NCBI GenBank assembly: GCA_964564655.1
Contig: CAZMBO010000017.1
Coordinates: 1 to 29,451, forward strand
Origin: UBA8687 sp964564655
GTDB taxonomy: Bacteria > Nitrospinota > Nitrospinia > Nitrospinales > VA-1
Direction of reading: 5' to 3'
Length of the DNA: 29,451 nucleotides
This document shows, piece by piece, positions 14,708 to 22,078 of the stretch; the first letter of the stretch is position 1; each line of letters starts with the position of its first letter. The notes beneath the pieces are model-generated. The model worked only from the letters and a program-made list of their open reading frames with translations. It had not been told where the DNA came from and did no database searches. Both the position numbers and the translations under genes were made by a program.

Positions 14708-17401
14708 TTATTCTTCGTCTTCATCTTCGTCATCCTCACCTTCTTCACCATCCTCGTCCTCGCCCTCATCATCTCCCTCACCTAGCGACACATCAAAATC
14801 CAGCTCTGCTGTATTATAAGCGATAATAAGGTCTTTGAGGGTTCCCACCTGCGTATCTACATCACCTACCGATTTGATTTCATCAAACTTCGTGGGCACA
14901 TTATAGCCGTCTCCATCTTTAACCCAATGTGAAGGCATTGGAGTCCACGGAATCAAAGCTCGGGTATCTTTCAGCCATTTTGGTATCCAATTTTGCCGCA
15001 GGCGTTGGCTGGCTAAAGAAAACTCTATGCCTTTTTGCCCATCATCATGACAACGACCACAGTCCATATAGGTCACCATTGCAGCGCCTTTTTGTGCAAT
15101 AGCGGTATCTTTTGACTGATGAACTCCTGCCTCATATTCAACAGCAGGAGATAGGGCTTCAAAATAGGCTGTTAAATCTCTAACTTCTTTATCAGAAAAA
15201 GCAAATGTGGGCATTTTCACTTTGATCCAGGTTCTGACCGGAGTCGGGCTTCGCAAGAAAGAGTATAGCCATGAACTTTTCAGGCGTTCCCCAACATGGT
15301 AATCACCCATTTCTAAAGGAGGTGGATATTGAGCCTTTGCCTTCAAGTATTTCTGGATATCTCCGCCCTTCCCCTCAACATTATGACAACCACGACAATT
15401 ATACTTTGTTACAATGCGTCGCCCTGTTTCAATAACTTGCTCTTTTTCCGATAACACCTGTCTATATCTAGTTGGCACCTTACTACCATTAAACCCTTTC
15501 AATAAAACCACCAAGGCATCTATTTCATCAGGTGCAAGATGAAAATTAGGCATTTTATCTAATACCCGTTCTGTTCGAAAACTATCTGGTTTTGTCAGTT
15601 TTTTTCGGGCCCAAGCTTCCCAAGTATGAGGAATATGAGAATCACCAAACTCCAACTCGGCTATCATTTTCCGCCCAAAGGATGATAGCTCCGGAGCGAT
15701 TCTACCTTCATTTTCCATCCCTTTGATGTCATGGCATGCAAAACAACCACGTCTGCGAATTACTGCCTCCCCATGCTTGATCAACGTTGGATCCTTGAGC
15801 TTGGCCTCCAGCCCAGGAATCACTTCTTTTTTACCGAACTGCATTAGGTATGTTGCGATATCAGTAGATTCGCTCTCACTAAGACGCAAGTCTGGCATTT
15901 TACTTTTTGGGTTATAAGTGTGCGGCCCGTCTATCCAGGTTACCAGCCAATCGGCATTAACTTTCTGGGCGACATTACTCAGATCGGGAGCATGATTTTC
16001 GCCTTTTCCATTTAAAGTATGGCAAGCCTGACATCCCACAGTTTTAAATAATTTTTCACCCTTTTCTGCATCACCCTCTTCGAAGGTTTTGTTTAATTTA
16101 TATTCTTTATCTGAAGCATCGAGAAGATAAGCCGTTACCCCTTGCAGGTCATGCTCATTAAAACCAAAATCTGGCATTCTCGTTTTAGGCAAATAATCTT
16201 TGGGTCTTTTAATCCAACGATAAAGCCAGTTTGTATCGACCTTGGAGCCAATGCGTAACAGACTAGGTCCTACCTTTTCCTGCTGAGAGTATCCGTCAGC
16301 AAGGTGACAGCCGTGACATCCTAATTTGATGAACAATCTTTTTCCCTTTGAGAGCATTGGAGCTCCCTCTAGGTTCACCACTTCGGCATGGCAGTTTCTA
16401 CATGTGGCCTGCTGAAAAATGCCATGCAAAATAGGTTCATTAACTTCCAAGGTTTGGTCCGTCTCATGGTGGGAGCCGTGAGCATGCTCAGCGGGGGCAG
16501 TAGCAGCACCTTGACCCAAATGACACCATGTGCAACCTGTCCTTTCAGGAGGATGCTTTTTAATTAGAATATCTAAATCAGGATGGGTCTTTAATGGCTG
16601 CTCAAAGTCCTTGTAGTGCTCATCTTGGTAAGAAATATGACAAGTCATACACCGGTCTACCCTGTATATGATCTCCTTAAAACTATTTACTCCGAAACCC
16701 GGTATTACGGTTTGCAGGATTTCAGCCGGCCTCCAGAAGAATGGGAACGGCTTATAGTAATCCATTGTCAATTCCAATTGACCTTTTTTACGAGTCAAAT
16801 CGGCTAATTCTTTTTCCAAATTAATTTGATCAGCTTTTACCTTTAGAAGCCTATTCTCTGCCTCTTCTAATATTTTCTGCTTTTCGGCTATTACGGGATT
16901 AAATCCTTCTACCTTGCCTTGAAGAGAATGCAATGTGGCCAATTGCACATCATAGTTTTCCCCCTCGTGCATCGCCTTTTTATAGTAGTAATAGGCCTCA
17001 TCAACTCTACTACCTGCAAACTTCTTTTTTTCTTTTTCTTCATCTACGGCAATTTGCTTTAAGCGCACCTCTTCTACTAAAGCGAGATATGAATCATCTT
17101 CACCAAGCTCATTTTCTTTTTCCGTAAGACTTTTACTGATTGCTTGTTCCGCGTTTTTAATTTCTTTATCGTTGTTTTTCCACTCTGTCTCAGCTATAGC
17201 ATATTGCTCTTTAAAGAAAGTCTCCTGATAGAATTTGTACCCACGACGGCTGTACTCATCATCCCAAAAGGCCCAAAGGGTGACCAAAAGGGTTGTGCCC
17301 GATATAAGAAAAAAAAGGAAACTATACGAGGTATGCTCGTCAAATTCCCCTTCTTTAAAGTCAGGTTTTTTTTCTTCTTCAGCTTTTCCTTCTTCAGCCA
17401 A
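14708..17401 (-). CDS. Octaheme c-type cytochrome with membrane anchor, coiled-coil stalk and acidic tail
   Basis: 897 residues, probably the electron-accepting cytochrome subunit of the Rieske/cytochrome b complex encoded just upstream. Order: one membrane helix at about 25-45, an extended charged coiled coil at about 60-215, then eight CXXCH motifs at 251 (CMTCH), 290 (CTWCH), 334 (CRNCH), 362 (CHGCH), 457 (CQACH), 553 (CFACH), 669 (CRGCH) and 781 (CGRCH). Five MP motifs (TRMPDF, SKMPDL, DKMPNF, VKMPTF, TPMPSH) each follow one of hemes 4-8, suggesting five mono-heme His/Met domains in tandem. Hemes 1-3 lack an MP and lie near a His-rich AEHAHGSHHE (302-311), suggesting bis-His ligation. The last ~30 residues are almost all Asp/Glu/Gly. 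No separate cytochrome c1 or f gene is present. The start is TTG 17399..17401. Confidence 0.9.
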   Translation of the reverse strand: MAEEGKAEEEKKPDFKEGEFDEHTSYSFLFFLISGTTLLVTLWAFWDDEYSRRGYKFYQETFFKEQYAIAETEWKNNDKEIKNAEQAISKSLTEKENELGEDDSYLALVEEVRLKQIAVDEEKEKKKFAGSRVDEAYYYYKKAMHEGENYDVQLATLHSLQGKVEGFNPVIAEKQKILEEAENRLLKVKADQINLEKELADLTRKKGQLELTMDYYKPFPFFWRPAEILQTVIPGFGVNSFKEIIYRVDRCMTCHISYQDEHYKDFEQPLKTHPDLDILIKKHPPERTGCTWCHLGQGAATAPAEHAHGSHHETDQTLEVNEPILHGIFQQATCRNCHAEVVNLEGAPMLSKGKRLFIKLGCHGCHLADGYSQQEKVGPSLLRIGSKVDTNWLYRWIKRPKDYLPKTRMPDFGFNEHDLQGVTAYLLDASDKEYKLNKTFEEGDAEKGEKLFKTVGCQACHTLNGKGENHAPDLSNVAQKVNADWLVTWIDGPHTYNPKSKMPDLRLSESESTDIATYLMQFGKKEVIPGLEAKLKDPTLIKHGEAVIRRRGCFACHDIKGMENEGRIAPELSSFGRKMIAELEFGDSHIPHTWEAWARKKLTKPDSFRTERVLDKMPNFHLAPDEIDALVVLLKGFNGSKVPTRYRQVLSEKEQVIETGRRIVTKYNCRGCHNVEGKGGDIQKYLKAKAQYPPPLEMGDYHVGERLKSSWLYSFLRSPTPVRTWIKVKMPTFAFSDKEVRDLTAYFEALSPAVEYEAGVHQSKDTAIAQKGAAMVTYMDCGRCHDDGQKGIEFSLASQRLRQNWIPKWLKDTRALIPWTPMPSHWVKDGDGYNVPTKFDEIKSVGDVDTQVGTLKDLIIAYNTAELDFDVSLGEGDDEGEDEDGEEGEDDEDEDEE

Positions 17402-17441
17402 TTTCTTTCTCTATCTTTAGTTATTCAATATTATTACTTCT

Positions 17442-18200
17442 CTAAATATTAATCCACGGAGTAACCATAATGTATTTAATATTAAAACCTATTCTGAGAA
17501 CAATTTTAATAACCATCCCAATCATTATGAGTGCTAATTGAATTTTTAGAAACATTCGTAGAAAGCCCACGTGCTTGATAGCCTTTCTCTCCATGAAAAA
17601 ATACACACCTGTCCCTATACCAAAATATGCCAGAATCACCCCTCCGCCGAAAATAGCAGACCAGGTGTAGTCTCTAAAACCGAACGCATAAGGAAGATCA
17701 ACATTGACGAGAGCCACAACCTTATGTGGATCCCAATATTGCCATGGCATAAATAGGTTCCACCCAGGCCCCCTAAGAAAAACTCCCATGATGATCAGCG
17801 CAATCCATAAAACTAGAAAACCAAAACTGTAAACCCAGATGGCTACTTTTCTTTCATGATAAGTATAGTAACCATTCCCCTTTGGGTTTACATCGAGATA
17901 CGGAATCAGCATCAGTCCAACGATAATTAAAACAGGCGCTATAACCCCCGCGAACCAAGGATCAAAATAAACCAAGATGTCCTGAAGCCCCAGAAAATAC
18001 CAAGGTGCTTTTGATGGATTTGGAGTTTTAGTTGGATTGGCCGCTTCTTCAAGCGGTGCATCAATAACAATAGACCAGACTGTGAGGGCGATTGTTACAA
18101 CCAATGCACAAAGAAATTCCAAGCGCACCAAATAAGGCCAAACATGTAGCTTTTCTGGAACCTCTTCTACCTTTTTTTTGGGTGTTGCAGCCTCAGCCAT
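17442..18200 (-). CDS. petD: Cytochrome b C-terminal half (subunit IV-like), extended
   Basis: C-terminal half of a split cytochrome b, contributing the Qo site of quinol oxidation. At 252 residues and about five helices (near 25-48, 82-104, 118-142, 180-203, 213-236) it is longer than plant or cyanobacterial subunit IV (about 160, three helices). The Qo loop that reads PEWY in most bc1/b6f proteins appears as NPSKAPWYFLGLQDIL, with Pro in place of the Glu. This APWY form is, from general knowledge, found in non-proteobacterial and deltaproteobacterial-type complexes. An FRGPGWN-like motif (LRGPGWN, 142-148) follows helix 3. It starts 30 bases after the cytochrome b6-like gene and is followed 40 bases later by the octaheme cytochrome. 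Confidence 0.88.
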   Translation of the reverse strand: MAEAATPKKKVEEVPEKLHVWPYLVRLEFLCALVVTIALTVWSIVIDAPLEEAANPTKTPNPSKAPWYFLGLQDILVYFDPWFAGVIAPVLIIVGLMLIPYLDVNPKGNGYYTYHERKVAIWVYSFGFLVLWIALIIMGVFLRGPGWNLFMPWQYWDPHKVVALVNVDLPYAFGFRDYTWSAIFGGGVILAYFGIGTGVYFFMERKAIKHVGFLRMFLKIQLALIMIGMVIKIVLRIGFNIKYIMVTPWINI

Positions 18201-18230
18201 AATTATTTCCGTGTATTAAGTCAAATATTC

Positions 18231-19061
18231 TTACAGAGGACCCGATATTCCGCCGTCCTTACGAATCCTCCAAAAATGAACAATCATCAAGGCTCCAGCA
18301 ATAAGCGGTATGAATATACAATGCAAAACATAAAACCTTAATAGAGCTGGAGGCCCTACCAAACTGCCCCCTATAAGTAAAGACCTTGCATCATACCTAG
18401 GTGTTACGCCCACAAATTCGGCAAAAGGGCCCTCATTCCCAAGAAAAGGCGTCGCCCTTGCCATGTTGGTTCCAACGGTAACCGCCCACATAGACAATTG
18501 ATCCCAGGGAAGAAGATAGCCTGTGAAACTCAGTAGTAAGGTAAAAGTTACGAGGAAAACACCAATGACCCAATTGAATTCGCGTGGGGGTTTATAGGAT
18601 CCTGTCAAAAAGACCCGGAACATATGCAACCAAACCGTTATGACCATGGCATGGGCTGCCCACCGATGCATATTTCTCATTAACATTCCAAAGGGAACAT
18701 CATACTGCAGGTACTTCATATCGTAATATGCATATTCCCCAACCGGTCGGTAATAGAACATCAATATGACACCTGTCACCACCGTTGATAAGAACAGCAG
18801 GAAAGTAATACCGCCCATACACCATGTGAATTTGATTCTAAGCGCATGACGGTGCATCTTTACAGGATGAAGGTGTAGCCAAACATTACTGGCTATCTGT
18901 AAAACGCGGTTGCGTGGGGTGTCAGCATATCCATGCCTGAATGATGAGGTCCACAACTGGGATTCTGTGATTTCTTTAGCTATCTCACTGAATATTTTTC
19001 CGCTCTTTATTTTATCCATTAATTCCGCGATATTCGGAATCTGGGGTGCCTTGTTTGCCAA
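18231..19061 (-). CDS. petB: Cytochrome b N-terminal half, b6-type with a heme-c(n) cysteine
   Basis: Four-helix, di-heme cytochrome b6-like subunit of a quinol:cytochrome c oxidoreductase. Heme b ligands are visible: His132-x13-His146 in helix B and His247-x14-His262 in helix D; the x14 spacing in helix D is b6-type rather than mitochondrial bc1-type. TWCMGGITFLLF carries Cys81 at the position of b6f Cys35 (WCLGGIT-like), which binds the extra covalent heme c(n) near the Qi site; VTGVILMFYYRP follows exactly as in b6. GYLLPWDQLSMWAVTVGTN is the conserved Qo-side segment. The 60-residue N-terminal cytoplasmic extension is longer than in plastid b6. The start is TTG 19059..19061 with GGAGG 8 bases upstream. 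It follows the Rieske gene, 55 bases apart. Confidence 0.92.
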   Translation of the reverse strand: MANKAPQIPNIAELMDKIKSGKIFSEIAKEITESQLWTSSFRHGYADTPRNRVLQIASNVWLHLHPVKMHRHALRIKFTWCMGGITFLLFLSTVVTGVILMFYYRPVGEYAYYDMKYLQYDVPFGMLMRNMHRWAAHAMVITVWLHMFRVFLTGSYKPPREFNWVIGVFLVTFTLLLSFTGYLLPWDQLSMWAVTVGTNMARATPFLGNEGPFAEFVGVTPRYDARSLLIGGSLVGPPALLRFYVLHCIFIPLIAGALMIVHFWRIRKDGGISGPL

Positions 19062-19069
19062 AAATCAAT

Positions 19070-19074
19070 CCTCC
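19070..19074 (-). promoter_or_regulatory. petB: Strong Shine-Dalgarno GGAGG for the TTG start of cytochrome b
   Basis: GGAGG on the minus strand, 8 bases before TTG 19059..19061. No in-frame ATG lies nearby, so this fixes the non-ATG start of a core respiratory gene. Confidence 0.75.
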
Positions 19075-19116
19075 ATTAAGACTGGATGTTTGAACCCATC
19101 AAGAAACAATCAAAAG

Positions 19117-19644
19117 TTAAACCAGAAGTTTTGAACCTGGTTGACCCCACTGACCTTTTTCAAAAAGAAACTTCTTGCTTTTATCTATGATAATCTGTCC
19201 ATCAGGGCCCAATGAAATTTTCAGACGCTCCAAAGGTCGAGGCGCTGGTCCCTCAAAGTTAATTCCCTCTTTAGTAAAACCACTACCATGACAGGGACAT
19301 TTGTATTTACTCTCGGTATTAAGCCATCTAGGGGTACAACCTAGATGAGTACATAATCCGAAAATAACATAAATTCCTTCTTCATCACGAACAATCCAGA
19401 CTCGCTGGTCTTTAATATATTTTGTGCTGACAGCACCTACCGTATAGTCGCTGGGGTAACCCGCCTTAAAAACTGGAGAGGGCTCGAAAAGAACTCGGGG
19501 AAATAAAAGCCTTGTAAAATAGAGAGCTGATAGACCTAAAGCTCCCATGAAACTTGCCCATCCAGCTAAAGAGAAAAAGTCGCGCCGTGACCAGATAGTA
19601 TCTATCTCTGCTTCTTTTTTATCTTTATCTTTTGCCTCGGCCAT
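19117..19644 (-). CDS. Rieske [2Fe-2S] iron-sulfur protein
   Basis: Iron-sulfur subunit that takes the first electron from quinol and passes it to the cytochrome subunit. 175 residues. The two cluster-binding loops are CTHLGC (Cys98, His100, Cys103) and CPCHGSGF (Cys116, Cys118, His119), including the disulfide cysteines. The N-terminus holds WSRRDFFSLAGWAS, a twin-arginine motif before a single hydrophobic helix (about 25-46), as expected for Tat-inserted Rieske proteins that keep their anchor. GPAPRPLERL is the Pro loop. It is the first gene of the set Rieske - cytochrome b6 - subunit IV - octaheme cytochrome - small membrane protein - Mrr-like protein, all on the minus strand. A TATAAT lies just upstream of its ATG. 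Confidence 0.95.
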   Translation of the reverse strand: MAEAKDKDKKEAEIDTIWSRRDFFSLAGWASFMGALGLSALYFTRLLFPRVLFEPSPVFKAGYPSDYTVGAVSTKYIKDQRVWIVRDEEGIYVIFGLCTHLGCTPRWLNTESKYKCPCHGSGFTKEGINFEGPAPRPLERLKISLGPDGQIIIDKSKKFLFEKGQWGQPGSKLLV

Positions 19645-19666
19645 ATCGAATCTCTTAAATCCAAAT

Positions 19667-19694
19667 ATTATAAGGGTTCAATGCTATCTCACAG
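19667..19694 (-). promoter_or_regulatory. Putative promoter of the Rieske/cytochrome operon
   Basis: A perfect TATAAT (19667..19672) with a poor CTGTGA -35 (19689..19694) at 16-base spacing. Its predicted transcript would start about 15 bases before the Rieske ATG, leaving room for an AGAG ribosome site. Two further -35-like boxes (TTGACG, TTGACT) lie upstream, so the exact promoter is uncertain. Confidence 0.4.
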
Positions 19695-19698
19695 TGAG
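19688..19698. promoter_or_regulatory. Palindrome over the -35 of the Rieske operon, possible operator
   Basis: CTCACAGTGAG is a perfect 5+1+5 inverted repeat in the 148-base spacer before the Rieske gene, overlapping the proposed -35. Position suits a repressor or activator site, but a single 11-base palindrome may be chance. Confidence 0.25.
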
Positions 19699-19792
19699 TA
19701 GAATGACGCAAAAATACCGTCAAAGTGTTGGTTTTTAACATAATTAAAATATCGAGTCAAGCCAAGAAGCATTCCTTAATTTGTCACTAAAT

Positions 19793-21106
19793 TTATGCAG
19801 ATTTTATAGCCTCTAAGCATGCCCTTGCCGCCTCACAAAGCCCTTGAAAACGTGTTCCTTCAGTACTATTGGAATTTGCGAGATTTGTAACTGTTACTCC
19901 TTTTTTAATTAGTAATAAAATAACAGGAATCAACTCCTCTGCCTGCCTGGATATAATTTGTGCCCCCACTACAGATTTGGAACGTTTATCGGCCACAATT
20001 TTAAACGTTTCTATCTCCAGGTCAGCAAAGCTGACATCATTAACTCCTTCGATGGGATGAAACCCCTGGTGCAACGCAGATTTCATAGAACAGCCAACAT
20101 AGCCCACGCTCTGCACCAATTTGCTCAACATTGGAACCCACTCAGGATTAAGTTTTCGTTTTTTACCCATTGAGTTTTCTGCTGCCACTTTTCCCTGTTC
20201 TTTCGACATTGAATCCGTGAGCCCTTTCCCAGAAATACTTCCCACACCATAAACACCGGGGATACTCGACATCATAAAATCATCAACAAGAATTTCTCCG
20301 TTTTCACCAAGGCGAGCCCCCAGATTTTTAGCAACTTTATTTTGTTCAATCCCTTTTCTTTGATCTACCATAACTATCAAATTAGTAGCGAACTTGATCC
20401 CTGTTTCAAGGGTCATTTCTAAATCTTGCCCGTTTTTAAAAAAGGAAATAATTTTTTTATTGGCTAAAATTTTTATCTTTTTACTTTTTAATTGCGCTTC
20501 AACTTTAGAATTGAAATCCGAATCCATCTCAGGAAAAATCTCGACAGAATCCGTACCTAAAAAAACCTTGCAACCCAACTCCTGAAAACCAATAGCGGCT
20601 TCGCTACCCCACTTACCAGAACCTAGAATCAAGACTTTTTCGGGTAATTCCTCCAATTCTGAAATTTCATCGATAGAAATAATTATGTTTTTCTCGTGAG
20701 GCAAGGTGGGCGAAAATGAGGGCTCAGAGCCGCAGGCTAAAATAATGGATTTTCCTTTGATAACATGACTAGTATTCTCCTCTTGTACTAATATTTCGTT
20801 TTGACTTGCTAAGCTTCCCTCCCCCTTTACCAAAACAATACCTGCCTGGTTAAGTTTATTCTCAAGGTTTTTACTATATTCGTCTGCTAGTTTTTCCTTA
20901 CTACTTAATTGTTCTTTCCAATTAATTGGCTCTTTCGCATTTTTTTGACTACCGGCTGCAAGCAAAACGTTTCTTCTTAGAAATCCTTTTCGGCCAATTC
21001 TTTCTTTTTCTACAAGGCAGACCTTGCCCCCTAATTCGACTGCTCTTAAAGCTGCTCGGGTGCCTGAAAGTCCACCCCCCAAAACCACCACATCAAATTC
21101 TGCCAT
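19793..21106 (-). CDS. Dihydrolipoamide-dehydrogenase-like flavoprotein lacking the redox disulfide
   Basis: 437-residue member of the pyridine nucleotide-disulfide oxidoreductase fold: FAD-binding VVVLGGGLSGTRAAL (6-20) with LVEKE, NAD(P)-binding VLILGSGKWGSEAA (158-171), and a C-terminal interface domain (about 325-437). Key catalytic parts are gone. The CxxxxC block that follows the FAD site in Lpd, glutathione and mercuric reductases reads IGRKGFLRRNVLLAAG, with no cysteines. The GD of the second FAD motif is GVGSISG (no Asp). The C-terminal HxHPTxxE His-Glu pair is replaced by NSNSTEGTRF. So it may bind FAD and perhaps NAD(P)H but cannot do disulfide chemistry. It lies 148 bases upstream of the Rieske gene, same strand. 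Partner and substrate unknown. Confidence 0.85.
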   Translation of the reverse strand: MAEFDVVVLGGGLSGTRAALRAVELGGKVCLVEKERIGRKGFLRRNVLLAAGSQKNAKEPINWKEQLSSKEKLADEYSKNLENKLNQAGIVLVKGEGSLASQNEILVQEENTSHVIKGKSIILACGSEPSFSPTLPHEKNIIISIDEISELEELPEKVLILGSGKWGSEAAIGFQELGCKVFLGTDSVEIFPEMDSDFNSKVEAQLKSKKIKILANKKIISFFKNGQDLEMTLETGIKFATNLIVMVDQRKGIEQNKVAKNLGARLGENGEILVDDFMMSSIPGVYGVGSISGKGLTDSMSKEQGKVAAENSMGKKRKLNPEWVPMLSKLVQSVGYVGCSMKSALHQGFHPIEGVNDVSFADLEIETFKIVADKRSKSVVGAQIISRQAEELIPVILLLIKKGVTVTNLANSNSTEGTRFQGLCEAARACLEAIKSA

Positions 21107-21168
21107 TGAAAATTAACTCTATATTTATAAAATTCTATAGGAACGATAGTTTACACCACCGACGAACA

Positions 21169-21525
21169 TCAAAACAAATTAGTGAAAGAAACAAGACCCA
21201 CTAAAACCAGGGCTATTGAAGAGATTACGGCGTGTAAGGTAACATTCAATTGCCTGCTTAGAGGAACAACTAAAAGCAGGTAACCAAAAACCGTATAATT
21301 TAGAATCGAATTTGAACCCTCGAAATGTTTTAGAAGGAGAAAGAAAAAGAAGCTTGCGATAACAGCGCCATAAATGATGCGGTGAAGCCGGTATCGTTTT
21401 TTGCGGTTATCTCTCGGCAACATACTGACGCCGATCATAACATTCGCTATGGTCAGCAAAAACGCGAAGAAAATAGTTAAGAAACTGGGAGAAGAAAATA
21501 GTCCCTCAAGGGTCGTGGGTGGCAT
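21169..21525 (-). CDS. Small four-helix integral membrane protein, unknown function
   Basis: 118 residues with about four hydrophobic helices (near 13-35, 47-66, 74-90 and 96-116) and a basic loop (PRDNRKKRYRLHR) that should face the cytoplasm. I recognise no family. His residues at LHRIIY, LKHFEG and LHAVI lie at or in helices, which would allow heme or metal ligation, but no known cytochrome motif is met. It is 62 bases upstream of the Lpd-like flavoprotein on the same strand and may supply its membrane partner. ATG 21523..21525. Confidence 0.65.
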   Translation of the reverse strand: MPPTTLEGLFSSPSFLTIFFAFLLTIANVMIGVSMLPRDNRKKRYRLHRIIYGAVIASFFFFLLLKHFEGSNSILNYTVFGYLLLVVPLSRQLNVTLHAVISSIALVLVGLVSFTNLF

Positions 21526-21614
21526 TGATTAGAACAGTAAAATGGTGAATTTTTCTCTTGTTTTTTCGCCATAATCTTTAATAGCCTATTGATTGGCGTT
21601 AAGTAAGAAATAAG

Positions 21615-21699
21615 TGGTGCCGATGGGGAGAGTCGAACTCCCACGGATTGCTCCATACGCCCCTCAAGCGCACGTGTCTACCAGTTCCACCACATCGGC
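21615..21699 (-). tRNA. trnL: tRNA-Leu (anticodon GAG), CCA encoded
   Basis: The minus strand folds as a class II tRNA. Acceptor GCCGATG pairs with CATCGGC, followed by the discriminator A and genomic CCA (21615..21617). The anticodon stem TGCGC/GCGTA encloses loop TTGAGGG, anticodon GAG at 21663..21665, reading CUC/CUU. A long variable arm (GGA-GCAA-TCC) marks Leu/Ser type, and the T arm is GGGAG-TTCGACT-CTCCC. It begins only 4 bases after the secG stop, so it is probably co-transcribed with gap-tpiA-secG and cut out by tRNA processing. Confidence 0.97.
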
Positions 21700-21703
21700 A
21701 GGC

Positions 21704-22018
21704 TTATTTCGAAGTGTTATCAGTTGAGATAGGAGATTCCTGTTTCTGGGTAGGTTCTTCCACTCCCTGAATCAAAGAACTAGATTTCTTTTTTGTTGAG
21801 AAAACGGCAAGGGTTAAAGATGTAATCATAAATAAAATTGCGATCCCCGTGGTTAATTTGGTGAGAAAATTACCTGCTCCACTGCTGCCAAACATGGTTT
21901 GGCTACTCCCAGCTCCTAATCCAGAGCCCATTGCAGCACCTTTTCCTGCCTGCAACAGGACTGTTAAAATTAAAGCCAACGCGGCAATAACATGAATTAC
22001 GTTTATTATAGTATCCAT
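21704..22018 (-). CDS. secG: Protein translocase subunit SecG
   Basis: Small SecYEG accessory subunit of the inner-membrane translocon. 104 residues: two membrane helices (about 3-22 and 52-74) joined by the Gly/Ser-rich loop with LLQAGKGAAMGSGLGAG and FGSSGAGNFLTK, which are the family's most conserved stretches. The C-terminal ~30 residues are polar and variable, as usual. It lies 60 bases after tpiA and 4 bases before the tRNA-Leu gene. Confidence 0.95.
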   Translation of the reverse strand: MDTIINVIHVIAALALILTVLLQAGKGAAMGSGLGAGSSQTMFGSSGAGNFLTKLTTGIAILFMITSLTLAVFSTKKKSSSLIQGVEEPTQKQESPISTDNTSK

Positions 22019-22078
22019 AGTTTTTTAAAAAAATCTCTCTAGTTAAATCAAATTATTCTAAAAAAAACATTTAAAAAT

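Noticed and set aside
14539..14826. Plus-strand open frame of 95 residues, His/Pro/Leu-rich
   Set aside because: It is antisense to the acidic tail of the octaheme cytochrome and the 60-residue gene. Its composition is a reading-frame shadow of GAx-rich codons.
21567..21598. Hairpin CGCCATAATC / GATTGGCG between tRNA-Leu and the four-helix gene
   Set aside because: The stem has a bulge, and on the minus strand it is followed by A rather than T, so it does not look like an intrinsic terminator.
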